Shown here one piece after another: positions 9,491-18,716 of a stretch of 64,000 nucleotides of DNA (its first letter is position 1; every line of letters starts with the position of its first letter). The DNA is from Xanthobacteraceae bacterium (GTDB lineage: Bacteria > Pseudomonadota > Alphaproteobacteria > Rhizobiales > Xanthobacteraceae). The notes beneath the pieces were generated by a model, which had not been told where the DNA came from, ran no database searches, and saw only the letters and a program-made list of their open reading frames with translations. The DNA is taken from the NCBI GenBank assembly GCA_031291475.1, contig JARLIY010000096.1, positions 26,653 to 90,652 of the forward strand. The letters are read 5' to 3'. The translations under genes and the position numbers were made by a program.

Positions 9491-9868
9491 GAAGCTACCG
9501 ACCGGTTCGGCGACAACGGCATCATCGGCGTCGTGGCGGTGGCGCGCGATTCGGACGCCGACGCACGGATAGATCTATGGCTGATGTCCTGCCGCGTGCT
9601 CGGCCGCAAGGTGGAGGAGGCGATCCTCGCCGACGTTGTGGCGCGCGCGCGTGCGTTCGGCGCGCGCCGGCTGATCGGCGAATACAATCCGACGGCGAAG
9701 AACGCGCTGGTGCGCGAGCTTTACCCGCACCTCGGTTTCAAGGAGCTAAGCCGCAGCGGCGCGAGCGTGTTCTACGCACTGCCGCTTGACGACATGCGCG
9801 CGGGTGCAAGCGTTGAGTTCATCGCCATGGCGGAACGCGGCGCGCCGGCCGTGGCGACGGCGGGCTAG
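9490..9868 (+). pseudogene. C-terminal (GNAT-like) fragment of an FkbH-type HAD protein
   Basis: ATDRFGDNGIIGVVAVARDSDADARIDLWLMSCRVLGRKVEEAILADVVARARAFGARRLIGEYNPTAKNALVRELYPHLGF resembles the FkbH C-terminus; N-terminal HAD domain absent. Confidence 0.6.
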
Positions 9869-11062
9869 CTAGCGGATCACCGCCGTGATCGCTTCGCTGA
9901 GCGCACTCGGACTGACTGGCTTGCGCAGATAGAAGTCCATGCCGGCCGCGCGCGCCGCATCTTCGTCGCCCGGCTCGGTGCGGCCGGATATGCCGATGAT
10001 CGGCGTGCGGCCGGCGGCGCCGGCGAGCGCGCGGATGCGGCGCGCCGCTTCGAGGCCGTCGATGCCGGGCAAAGTCGCATCCATCAGCACCACGTCATAG
10101 CCTCGCGCCGCCGCCGCGACCGCTTCCTCGCCCGAGGCGGCGAAGTCGGCGCGGTGACCGAGTTCGCGGAGAATGGTGTTGAGAATGACCCGTCCGTAGG
10201 GATTGTCCTCGGCATAGAGGATCGCGAGTTGCCGCGCCGGGCGCAACGGCTGCGGCGCCGGCGCCTGTTCGGCCGCTTCACCGCGCGCGATCCCGAACAC
10301 TGCCGAGAGACGGAAACGCGAGCCGCGGCCGAACACGCTGGAAACGGTCAGATCGCCGCCCATCAGCTTCGCCAGCGCCTTGACGGCGGCAAGCCCCAAC
10401 CCGGCGCCGCCATAGCGCCGCGCAATATCGGCGTTGGCCTGGGCGAACGGACGGAACAGGCGTTTGATCTCGGCGGGCTTGAGCCCGATGCCGCTGTCGG
10501 TGACGGTGAAATCAAGCCGCACCTTGCCGCGCGCGGCGCGCGGCGCGCGCACGTCGAGCTGCACCGTGCCGCGTTCGGTGAATTTCACCGCATTGTCGAT
10601 CAGATTTTCCAGCGCGGCGCGAAGCCGCACGGCGTCGCCCACGAGCATTTCCGGCACATCGTCGGCGACCTTGAGCGCGCCGGCGAGGCCCTTGGTTTCG
10701 GCGCGGGCGAGAAGCGAATCTGCCAGCGCCCCGATGAGACGGCGCGGCCGGAAAGCTTCCTCTTGGAGCGTCAGCGCGCCGGCATCGGCCTTGGCGGCGT
10801 CGATCATCAAGGTGGTCAGCGAAGCAAGATGCTCGGCGCCGTCCTTGACGCCCGACGCCCAGCGCCGCTCGTGCTCGCCGAGACCGGAGCTCGCCAGCAA
10901 CTCGCCGAGCGCCAGGATACCGGTGAGCGCCGTGCGGATATCGTGCGCATACGCCACTAGCGAAGCTTCGGTTACGCGCGGGTGCGGCGCCGCCGGCGCG
11001 CGCCGCCTGGTCCGACGCCGCGCCGGCTTCGCCGAAGTCTTTTTCGACCTCAAACGCGCCAT
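9869..11062 (-). CDS. Hybrid sensor histidine kinase/response regulator (HisKA-HATPase-REC), apparently soluble
   Basis: H-box VAYAHDIRTALTGI, N-box LENLIDNAVKF, G-box DSGIGL...GGAGLGLA, REC domain DVVLMDATLPGIDGLEAARRI. Confidence 0.88.
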   Translation of the reverse strand: MARLRSKKTSAKPARRRTRRRAPAAPHPRVTEASLVAYAHDIRTALTGILALGELLASSGLGEHERRWASGVKDGAEHLASLTTLMIDAAKADAGALTLQEEAFRPRRLIGALADSLLARAETKGLAGALKVADDVPEMLVGDAVRLRAALENLIDNAVKFTERGTVQLDVRAPRAARGKVRLDFTVTDSGIGLKPAEIKRLFRPFAQANADIARRYGGAGLGLAAVKALAKLMGGDLTVSSVFGRGSRFRLSAVFGIARGEAAEQAPAPQPLRPARQLAILYAEDNPYGRVILNTILRELGHRADFAASGEEAVAAAARGYDVVLMDATLPGIDGLEAARRIRALAGAAGRTPIIGISGRTEPGDEDAARAAGMDFYLRKPVSPSALSEAITAVIR

Positions 11063-11136
11063 CTCGGTCCCCCGGGCGTCGAGTGTTCATTTGTAGAGCA
11101 TGGGCGGATCAAACAAAACAAGCGAAACTGAAATGT

Positions 11137-12012
11137 TCAGCGTCCGAGCCCCACCATGCGGCGGATATCCCCCGGCGTGGCGCCGCCGGCGCGCAGCTCG
11201 CGCAAACTTGTCGCCGAAGTGGCTTTCGACAGCTTGCGGCCGGCGGCATCGAGAATGAGCCTGTGGTGATGGTAGGCCGGCTCCGGCAGGCCGAGCAGCG
11301 TCTGCAGCAGCCGGTGAATTGCGGTCGCCCAAAACAGGTCCTGCCCGCGCACCACGTCGGTCACGCCCTGCAAGGCATCGTCGACCACGACCGCGAGGTG
11401 ATAGCTCGCCGGCGCGTCCTTGCGTCCGAGCACGACGTCGCCCCACATCTGCGGAGCCGCGGTGACGACCCCGGTCTGGCCCTGCGGACCCGCGCCGGTT
11501 TCGGTCCAGGTAAGCACGCCGGCGCGGGCCAGGGCCGCATCCATGGCGAGCCGCAGCGCGAACGAATCGCCGGCACGACGCCGCCGCTCGCGTTCGAAGG
11601 ACGAGAGTTTGCGCGCGCGGCCGGGATAAAGCGGTACCCCGTCGGGATCGCGCGGCCAGCCGCCCTGCCGGTCGCGCTCGGCTACCAGCGCGCTGATCTC
11701 GCTGCGGCTCTCAAAGGCGGGATAGATGAGACCTTCGGCTTCGAGCCGATCGAGCGCCGCCTGGTAATCGTCGAAGTGCTCGCTTTGCCGCCGCACGTCC
11801 GGTTCCCAGGCGATGCCGAGCCAGGCGAGTTCCTCGTAGATCGCCGCCTCGTATTCCGGCCGGCAGCGCGTGGCGTCGATATCCTCGATGCGCAACAGGA
11901 GCCGTCCGCCCGCCGCGCGCGCCATATCCTGGTTGAGCAGCGCCGAAAAAGCGTGGCCGAGATGCAGGTAACCGTTCGGGCTCGGCGCGAAGCGAAAGAT
12001 CCGGGTGTACAT
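11137..12012 (-). CDS. gluQ: Glutamyl-Q tRNA(Asp) synthetase
   Basis: FRFAPSPNGYLHLGHAFSALLN class I signature, RIEDIDATRCRPEYEAAIYEELAWLGI, KLSKATSATSLRELRAGG; short, lacks anticodon-binding domain. Confidence 0.9.
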   Translation of the reverse strand: MYTRIFRFAPSPNGYLHLGHAFSALLNQDMARAAGGRLLLRIEDIDATRCRPEYEAAIYEELAWLGIAWEPDVRRQSEHFDDYQAALDRLEAEGLIYPAFESRSEISALVAERDRQGGWPRDPDGVPLYPGRARKLSSFERERRRRAGDSFALRLAMDAALARAGVLTWTETGAGPQGQTGVVTAAPQMWGDVVLGRKDAPASYHLAVVVDDALQGVTDVVRGQDLFWATAIHRLLQTLLGLPEPAYHHHRLILDAAGRKLSKATSATSLRELRAGGATPGDIRRMVGLGR

Positions 12013-12101
12013 CAGCGTCCGCGTTGGTCAGTGTGGTTAAACGATCAAATAGTCCCGCTCGCCGACGGTTCGAAGCTCAATCTCGATAACAGCCGATCAC
12101 G

Positions 12102-12851
12102 ATGACACAATCGCACATTCACACCGAGGCCGACCTCGAGGCCGCACTGAGCGCGCTCGGCAAGGCCGACCCGCGCTTTGTCGCTCTTGTGGCCAAGGCC
12201 GGACGGCCGCCGCTGCGGCGGCGGTCCGACGGATTCGGCGGACTTGCCGCCATTATTGTGGCGCAGCAGCTTTCCACCGCTAGCGCCGGCGCCATCTGGG
12301 CGCGGCTGGCGGCGGTTTTCGATCCGTTCGAGCCGGCGGCCATCCTGCGCGCACGCCCGGCCAAGCTGGCGCGGCTTGGCTTGTCGGCTCCGAAAATCCG
12401 CGCGCTCAAAGCCATCGCCCGCGCCGTCGCGCGCGGTGAGCTGGCGCTCGCCGTGCTGGGCGAGCTTGCCGCCGAGGAGGCGCATGCGGCGCTCACCGCC
12501 GTGCACGGCATCGGTCCATGGACGGCCGACATTTATCTGTTGTCCTGCCTCGGTCATGCCGATGCATGGCCGGCGGGCGACCTCGCTTTGCAGGAAGCCG
12601 CGCGCGTCGCCTTCGCGTTGCCGGCGCGGCCGACCGCGAAGGAGATGCAAGCTATCGCCGAAAGCTGGCGGCCGTGGCGGGCGGTCGCCGCCCGCATTTT
12701 GTGGACGTATTACCGAACGGCGGCTGCCACGGCCAAGGGATCCGCCAAGTCGTCCGCTAAGTTGTCCGCTAAGTCGTCCGCTAAGTCGTCTACCAAGTCG
12801 TTCGCCAAGAAACCGCGCGCCGCGCGATCGAGACGACCTTCGTCGCCCTGA
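12102..12851 (+). CDS. DNA-3-methyladenine glycosylase II (AlkA-like, HhH-GPD) with Lys/Ser/Ala repeat tail
   Basis: FGGLAAIIVAQQLSTASAGAIWARL, HGIGPWTADIYLLSCLGHADAWPAGDLALQEAAR HhH-GPD motif. Confidence 0.85.
   Translation: MTQSHIHTEADLEAALSALGKADPRFVALVAKAGRPPLRRRSDGFGGLAAIIVAQQLSTASAGAIWARLAAVFDPFEPAAILRARPAKLARLGLSAPKIRALKAIARAVARGELALAVLGELAAEEAHAALTAVHGIGPWTADIYLLSCLGHADAWPAGDLALQEAARVAFALPARPTAKEMQAIAESWRPWRAVAARILWTYYRTAAATAKGSAKSSAKLSAKSSAKSSTKSFAKKPRAARSRRPSSP
12731..12808 (+). repeat. Degenerate 12-bp coding tandem repeat (AAGTCGTCCGCT) in the alkA-like tail
   Basis: Five to six consecutive AAGT(C/T)GTCCGCTAAG units encoding AKSSAKLSAKSSAKSSTKS. Confidence 0.85.
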
Positions 12852-12872
12852 GGCGTCCTGAAGATCGCGGAA

Positions 12873-13889
12873 TCACCGATGCTGCACTTGGACCGTTACG
12901 TGGGACAACGAGCGAAATCGGTGGAGCAGCGATTGATAATATTCCGGTCCGCGCTGCCGCTCCGTCGCGACCGACAGGATCGCCCCCAAGTGACCGGGAC
13001 CCAGCCGCCACAAATGCAGGTCGGTCAATCGATCGCCGTCGCTCTCGATCATCGCGCGCATGCGCTCCGCCATGCTCCGATCGGGGTTCATATCGAGCAA
13101 GATGGCGCCGGTATCTCGGATGAGTCCGTACGACCAGCTCGCAATGACGGCCGCGCCGATGATGCCGGCGAGCGGGTCCATCCAGAGCCAGCCAAAGGCG
13201 CGGGCGAGCACCAGCCCCGTGATTACCAGCACCGACACCGCGGCATCGGCCATGACGTGGACGACCGCAGCGCGCATGTTGTTGTCGCGGGCCGCCGATC
13301 CGTGCGCATGCTCGTGCTCTTCGAAAACGACCGGATAATCTTGCTGACCGCTACCGGCGTCCGGTGAAATGCCGTACGCCTTGTCATGGTGGTGGTCGTG
13401 ACCTGCATGCGCGTGACCGTGACTGTGGCCGTGATGGCCGCCACTGCTCAGGAGCCAGGCACTTGCGATGTTCACAGCAAGGCCGAGACAGGCAATCGGG
13501 ATTGCCTCGGCAAAATGGATCGCGACAGGCGCAAACAGGCGGCTGACCGACTCGTATGCGATGAGCAATGCAATCATTGCGAGGACAATGGCGCTGGTGA
13601 AGCCGGCGAGATCGCCGAATTTGCCGGTGCCAAAGGTGAAGTTCGGATCGCCGGCGCGCTTGCGGGCATAGGTGTAGGCAAGCGCCGCGAGCAACAGCGC
13701 GCCGGCATGCGTACTCATATGCAAACCGTCGGCAACCAGCGCGATTGAACCGAACAGCAGACCACCAACGATCTCGGCGACCATCATGGCCCCGCAGAGC
13801 CAGATGACCAGCCAGGTGCGCCGTTCACTCTGCTCGTGACCCTCGCCGAGAAAAATGTGACTGTGGCCGCCCGGAAAGCTGTCCGCCAT
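12873..13889 (-). CDS. dmeF: Cation diffusion facilitator (DmeF-like Co/Ni efflux transporter)
   Basis: CDF TM pattern with ADGLHMSTHAGAL and His-rich loop GGHHGHSHGHAHAGHDHHHDKAYG; adjacent to RcnR/CsoR-family regulator. Confidence 0.82.
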   Translation of the reverse strand: MADSFPGGHSHIFLGEGHEQSERRTWLVIWLCGAMMVAEIVGGLLFGSIALVADGLHMSTHAGALLLAALAYTYARKRAGDPNFTFGTGKFGDLAGFTSAIVLAMIALLIAYESVSRLFAPVAIHFAEAIPIACLGLAVNIASAWLLSSGGHHGHSHGHAHAGHDHHHDKAYGISPDAGSGQQDYPVVFEEHEHAHGSAARDNNMRAAVVHVMADAAVSVLVITGLVLARAFGWLWMDPLAGIIGAAVIASWSYGLIRDTGAILLDMNPDRSMAERMRAMIESDGDRLTDLHLWRLGPGHLGAILSVATERQRGPEYYQSLLHRFRSLSHVTVQVQHR

Positions 13890-13919
13890 GATCGGTCCCT
13901 CGCTTCGGTTTCGATAGGC

Positions 13920-14195
13920 TCACTTGAGATAGGTGCGCACGATCTCCATCAGATCGTCCGCACCTTCGGCGCGTTCGTTGGCGGCAAGCGCCGGGGCAAA
14001 AACGTGATTGCGGACGTGGTCCTCGAACACTTCGGCCATCAGTCCGTTGACGGCACCACGGACCGAGGCGATCACTTGCAGAACGTCGGCGCAGCCGACC
14101 TCCGCCTCAAGGGCGCGCTCGACGGCTTCGACTTGCCCGCGGATACGCCGCACGCGCGCCAAGAGCTTGGTTTTCTCGCGGATGGTATGCGTCAT
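13920..14195 (-). CDS. dmeR: Metal-sensing transcriptional regulator, CsoR/RcnR family (DmeR-like)
   Basis: MTHTIREKTKLLARVRRIRGQVEAVERALEAEVGCADVLQVIASVRGAVNGLMAEVFEDHVRNHV; conserved H...C...H layout. Confidence 0.85.
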   Translation of the reverse strand: MTHTIREKTKLLARVRRIRGQVEAVERALEAEVGCADVLQVIASVRGAVNGLMAEVFEDHVRNHVFAPALAANERAEGADDLMEIVRTYLK

Positions 14196-14231
14196 TCTGT
14201 TTTTCCTCGTCGTGTTTTTCCTCGTCGCCTT

Positions 14232-14254
14232 TAGTATAGGGGGGTATGGTATAC
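14232..14254. promoter_or_regulatory. Predicted DmeR/RcnR-type operator TAGTATAGGGGGGTATGGTATAC
   Basis: AT-rich inverted repeat around a G6 tract, matching the DmeR-type site described in rhizobia (GTATACCCCCCTATAGTATA-like); between dmeR and the divergent OMP gene. Confidence 0.7.
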
Positions 14255-14270
14255 GTGTCGACGGGGCCTA

Positions 14271-14774
14271 ATGATCAATCGCGGGGCGATAGTGCTGGCC
14301 TCGATGCTCATGTTCGCAGGAACGGCACAGAGCGAAGACAAGGAGCCCTCCGCGGTCGTCGCTATCGGGGCTGCAGGCGAATGGGCTCTGCAAGGGGGCG
14401 GCTCCAGCTTCGGACCCGCCGCATCCGTGGAAGTCTCCGCCGTGAAGGAGTGGCTGGAAATTGAAGCCGGCGTCAGCCCTCTACTCGGCGGCGGTCCCAC
14501 GCAGTGGGGCACCGATCTCCTCTTCAAAAAGCCCTTTGCGCTTTCTGATTCAGTGGAGCTCGAATTCGGTGTCGGGCCGGAATGGATACACACATCCGAT
14601 GGCGGGCAACCCATCGACTCGATCGCCGGGGAGGTTGTGATCGAGTTGATGCTCTGGCCATGGCCAGAACGAAAGTTCGGGTGGTATTTGGAGCCGAGCT
14701 ACGGATACAATTTTGGCAGGGGACACGAACAATCGCTCGGGGTGCGCGCGGGCTTGTTGATCGCCATTCGCTAA
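14271..14774 (+). CDS. Hypothetical secreted/outer-membrane beta-barrel-like protein
   Basis: N-terminal signal peptide, alternating hydrophobic/aromatic beta pattern; divergent from dmeR behind the predicted operator. Confidence 0.6.
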   Translation: MINRGAIVLASMLMFAGTAQSEDKEPSAVVAIGAAGEWALQGGGSSFGPAASVEVSAVKEWLEIEAGVSPLLGGGPTQWGTDLLFKKPFALSDSVELEFGVGPEWIHTSDGGQPIDSIAGEVVIELMLWPWPERKFGWYLEPSYGYNFGRGHEQSLGVRAGLLIAIR

Positions 14775-14979
14775 GGGCCGCGCATCATCAGCCCGCCGCC
14801 CCGCCTTGGCGACAATGTGAGGAAGCCATGGCGGCGGCGATGTAAGAAATGTGACGATCGATCTTTGCAACCAACGCTTCCATTACTTTCGATCTACATT
14901 AATTCTAAAACATAGAAGTTGACGCTGCAGTCACTCCGTTGTTTTTGGCTTCACACGATTGCACGGGGCGCGCCGGCGG

Positions 14980-17106
14980 ATGTCACGGATTTTTTTCCAC
15001 CTCTTCGCGCGATCCGTGTTCTGTCGCCGCGCTCGCTTACTTGTCGGCGCGAGCGCGGCAATCGTCAGTGCTTCCGTCGGCGGCGCCGCGGCCGATGGTA
15101 TTCTCGCATTCAAAGCTCCGACGTGGAACGGTCCCGCCTACGACTTGAGCGGATTTTATGCAGGCGGCCATTTCGGCGTCGCCTGGGGAAGCTCAAATTG
15201 GACAGCGGCGCCCGGCGTCAGCGGTCCCACCGACCTGTTTCAACCGATCGATTCCTTCAACGAGGCGGGAAGCTTCTTCGCCGGACTTCAGGCCGGCTAC
15301 AATTACATGCTGCCCAACCGCTTCCTGATCGGCGCCGAGATCGATGCGTCATTCCCCGCCTTCCTGAGCCTTGCCGGAATCTCCATTGGCGGCATCTCCA
15401 ACTTTACCTCGCCGGCGCTCGGCCCGGTGAGCTATAGCGAGACGGTGCTTGCTTCCGGTACGGCGCGCGCCCGCATCGGTTATGCTCCCGGTAGCTGGCT
15501 GTTCTACGCGACCGGCGGATTCGCCTGGACCTATAATCAACAATCGCTGACGCAGTTGGCCACCGGCGCGACCGAAGCGCCGTTTCTTTGGCGCCTGGGC
15601 TGGGCCGCAGGCGCCGGCGTTGAGACCCCGATCGCGCCGCACTGGACGGCGCGGCTCGAATACCTGTTCACGGATTATGCCGACCACAGCTATTCGTTCT
15701 TCGGCAGAACGCAGCCGATCAGTTCCAACTTCCAGGTGCAGGAGCTGCGCGCCGGCCTGAACTATCAATTCGGTAACGGCGCGATACCGGCGATCGCACC
15801 GATGGTGACCAAGGCACCGGTTGCGCCCGATCCGGACAATTTGAGCTTTCACGGCCAAACCACGTTCGTCGAACAAGGCTATCCCGCGTTCCGCTCACCT
15901 TATGTGGGCACCAACAGTTTGCCGGGCGCCAGCAATGGCCGCGAGACGGTGGATGCGACGCTCTTTGCCGGCGTGCGGCTGTGGCAGGGAGCCGAGGCGT
16001 GGGCCAATCCGGAGATCGATCAGGGTCACGGTCTCGCAGATACGCACGGCGTGGCCGGATCTCCCAGCGCCGAATCGTACAAGCAAGGCGCCGATTATCC
16101 CTATGCGCGCGTGCAGCGCTATTTCGTCCGGCAGACCATCGACCTCGGCGGCGAAACCCAGAAGGTGGACGCTGACGTCAATCAGTTCGCCGGGACGCAG
16201 ACCACCAACCGCCTGGTGCTGACGGTCGGCAAGTTCGCCGTCGTGGACATCTTCGACACCAACAAATACGCCAACAATCCGAAAAACGACTTTTTGAATT
16301 GGTCGGTCGTCAATGCCGGCACGTTCGACTATGCCGGCGACGCCTGGGGCTACACTTACGGCGCGGCCGCCGAATGGTACCAGGGCATCTTCACGCTGCG
16401 CGGCGGCGTGTTCGACATGTCGGCAACGCCCGCCGAGGCGGCTAACAGCGCCGCTGCCTACGGTCTCGATCCGGCGTTCAGCCAACAGCAATTTGTCGGC
16501 GAAATCGAGGAACGGCACGAACTGTGGGGACAGCCTGGCAAGATCAAAATCACCGGCTTTGTCACCCATGGGCGGATGGGAGACTTCCAGGATGCGGTCG
16601 CGCTCTCGGAGCCGGGCCAGCCGTTTACCGGCAATACAAGCGCCGCCATCGCGTCGCTGCGCACTTACAGATACAAGCCGGGCGTAAGCCTCAACCTTGA
16701 GCAACAAATCACCGAGACCGTTGGCCTGTTCGCGCGGGCCGGTTGGGCGAGCGGCACCGTCGAGCCGTGGGATTTCACCGATATCGATCGCACCCTCCAG
16801 GCCGGCGTCTCGATCGCCGGTAAGCAATGGGGCCGGCCGGACGATACCATCGGCATCGCCGGCGTGATCAACGGCCTGGATCCCGTTCACGCGGCCTATT
16901 TCGCTGCCGGCGGCATGGGGATTCTCATCGGCGACGGGCAACTACCGAGTTACGGCCTCGAGCAAATCATCGAGACCTATTACAGCTATGCGATTTCCGC
17001 GTCGACGAAGGTCAGCTTCGACTATCAGTTCATCGCCAATCCCGGCTACAACACCCAACGCGGTCCGGTGAACGTTTTCGCCGGCCGTTTCCACGCTGCA
17101 TTCTGA
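14980..17106 (+). CDS. Outer-membrane fusion: N-terminal small OMP beta-barrel domain + C-terminal OprB-type carbohydrate porin
   Basis: N-term YDLSGFYAGGHFGVAWGSSNW...FFAGLQAGYNYMLPNRFLIGAEID (Omp25/OmpA-like), then OprB-like DIFDTNKYANNPKNDFLNWSVVNAGTFDYAGDAWGYTYGAAAEWYQGIFTLRGGVFD. Confidence 0.75.
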   Translation: MSRIFFHLFARSVFCRRARLLVGASAAIVSASVGGAAADGILAFKAPTWNGPAYDLSGFYAGGHFGVAWGSSNWTAAPGVSGPTDLFQPIDSFNEAGSFFAGLQAGYNYMLPNRFLIGAEIDASFPAFLSLAGISIGGISNFTSPALGPVSYSETVLASGTARARIGYAPGSWLFYATGGFAWTYNQQSLTQLATGATEAPFLWRLGWAAGAGVETPIAPHWTARLEYLFTDYADHSYSFFGRTQPISSNFQVQELRAGLNYQFGNGAIPAIAPMVTKAPVAPDPDNLSFHGQTTFVEQGYPAFRSPYVGTNSLPGASNGRETVDATLFAGVRLWQGAEAWANPEIDQGHGLADTHGVAGSPSAESYKQGADYPYARVQRYFVRQTIDLGGETQKVDADVNQFAGTQTTNRLVLTVGKFAVVDIFDTNKYANNPKNDFLNWSVVNAGTFDYAGDAWGYTYGAAAEWYQGIFTLRGGVFDMSATPAEAANSAAAYGLDPAFSQQQFVGEIEERHELWGQPGKIKITGFVTHGRMGDFQDAVALSEPGQPFTGNTSAAIASLRTYRYKPGVSLNLEQQITETVGLFARAGWASGTVEPWDFTDIDRTLQAGVSIAGKQWGRPDDTIGIAGVINGLDPVHAAYFAAGGMGILIGDGQLPSYGLEQIIETYYSYAISASTKVSFDYQFIANPGYNTQRGPVNVFAGRFHAAF

Positions 17107-17194
17107 CATAGACACGCAATAGTGCCCTTGGCTAAAGCATGAAAGCTCGAGCCGCAGGCGTTTGCGCGGCGGCGGCACGCGTTGCGAGGCGGCG

Positions 17195-17869
17195 ATGGCG
17201 GCTGAGCTTGATGGTCCAGGACTTGCTCCGCGCTCCGGCAGCGCGCGCCAGCTTGTCGTGTTCCTCCACGGCTACGGCGCCGACGGCAACGATCTGATCG
17301 AGCTCGGGCGCGTCTGGCAGCAAATGCTGCCGCAGGCAGCCTTCGTTTCGCCGCACGCGCCCGAGCCCTGCTCGCAGGCGCCGGTGGGCCGGCAGTGGTT
17401 CGCGCTCACCTTCCGCGATCCCAATGAGCGCTGGGTCGGCGTCAACAAGGCGGCGCCGGTGCTGGAGCGCTTCATCGACGCCGAACTCGCCCGCCACAAC
17501 TTGCCGGCCACGGCGCTCGCGCTGGTCGGCTTCAGCCAGGGCACAATGATGGCGCTGCATGTCGGCCTGCGACGATCCGCGCCGCCGGCGGGCATCGTCG
17601 GCTATTCCGGCCTGCTGGTGCTGCCGCCCGACGGCAACATCGAAAAAGTGGCAGCCGCGATCAAATCGCGTCCGCCCGTCCTGCTGGTGCATGGCGACCA
17701 GGACGAACTTATTCCGCCGCAAGCGCTGTTTCAGTCGGCGCAGGGCTTGGCGGCGCTCGGCGTGTCGGCCGAGTGGCATTTATCCGCCGGCATCGGCCAC
17801 GGAATCGATCCCGAGGGGCTGCGCCACGGCGGCGAATTCCTCGCCCGATGCTTTATGACCAAACGCTGA
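17195..17869 (+). CDS. Alpha/beta hydrolase, phospholipase/carboxylesterase family
   Basis: VVFLHGYGADGNDLIELG, GFSQGTMMALH nucleophile elbow, VHGDQDELIP and GHGID catalytic motifs. Confidence 0.85.
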   Translation: MAAELDGPGLAPRSGSARQLVVFLHGYGADGNDLIELGRVWQQMLPQAAFVSPHAPEPCSQAPVGRQWFALTFRDPNERWVGVNKAAPVLERFIDAELARHNLPATALALVGFSQGTMMALHVGLRRSAPPAGIVGYSGLLVLPPDGNIEKVAAAIKSRPPVLLVHGDQDELIPPQALFQSAQGLAALGVSAEWHLSAGIGHGIDPEGLRHGGEFLARCFMTKR

Positions 17870-17954
17870 TCGGCCTCGCCCCGATTGCCATAAGCCCCGG
17901 CACGGGCTTCACAATCCTGTCACGCCCGCCTATAAACTAGCCTCCTACGCCGCA

Positions 17955-18545
17955 GTGCGGCAGGCGAGTCGCGGTAGGAATGTTGTCTTGAACGCTCACG
18001 CATCGCCCTCTGGTTTTCCGGCGCTTGTCCTCAACGCGGATTTTCGTCCGCTGAGCTACTACCCGCTGTCGCTGTGGTCGTGGCAGGACGCCATCAAGGC
18101 GGTGTTTCTCGAGCGGGTGAACATCGTCGCCAATTACGACCGCGCCGTTCATAGCCCCAGCCTGGAAATGAAGCTGCCGAGCGTGGTCTCGCTCAAGACC
18201 TTCGTGAAGCCTTCGACCCATCCGGCCTTCACGCGGTTCAATGTGTTCCTGCGCGACCGCTTCTGCTGCCAATATTGCGGCGCACGCGACGACCTGACAT
18301 TCGATCATTTGCTGCCGCGTTCGCGCGGTGGGCATACGACCTGGAGCAACGTCGTCGCCGCCTGCTCGCCTTGCAATCTGCGCAAGGGCAATCTGACGCC
18401 GGGCGAGTCGAAGATGTGGCCGTCGCAGCGGCCCTTCCAGCCGACGGTGCAGCACTTGCACCGCAACGGCCGGCTGTTCCCGCCCAACTACCTGCACGAC
18501 AGCTGGCTCGATTATCTCTACTGGGACACCGAGCTCGATCCGTAA
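17955..18545 (+). CDS. HNH endonuclease (stand-alone)
   Basis: RFCCQYCGARDDLTFDHLLPRSRGGHTTWSNVVAACSPCNLRKGN HNH/CxxC motifs. Confidence 0.85.
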   Translation: MRQASRGRNVVLNAHASPSGFPALVLNADFRPLSYYPLSLWSWQDAIKAVFLERVNIVANYDRAVHSPSLEMKLPSVVSLKTFVKPSTHPAFTRFNVFLRDRFCCQYCGARDDLTFDHLLPRSRGGHTTWSNVVAACSPCNLRKGNLTPGESKMWPSQRPFQPTVQHLHRNGRLFPPNYLHDSWLDYLYWDTELDP

Positions 18546-18716
18546 TGATCGGAACGCGCGCTTGGCTTGGCGCGCCCGCGACGCGCTAACGCCGGCGCGC
18601 CATGAAGCGCGACGAAGCTTGTGCCGCGCCCTGATTCAGATCAAGCTTACGTGGAGCGCCCCGCCAGCGGCGCTCCAATTCATAGTGCACGATGTGCCAG
18701 CCAAGGGGAGTGCGAG

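Noticed and set aside
12731-12808. Regular short repeats considered as a CRISPR array
   Set aside because: Units are 12 bp, contiguous, in frame inside a coding sequence and without spacers.
17955-18545. HNH endonuclease considered as part of a defence island
   Set aside because: Stand-alone, flanked by an esterase and an ABC transporter; no restriction, toxin-antitoxin or phage genes adjacent.
18579-18604. GGCGCGCC...GGCGCGCC palindromic pair after the HNH gene as a mobile-element end
   Set aside because: Explained as a GC-rich terminator-like stem or chance palindromes; no transposase or target duplication nearby.
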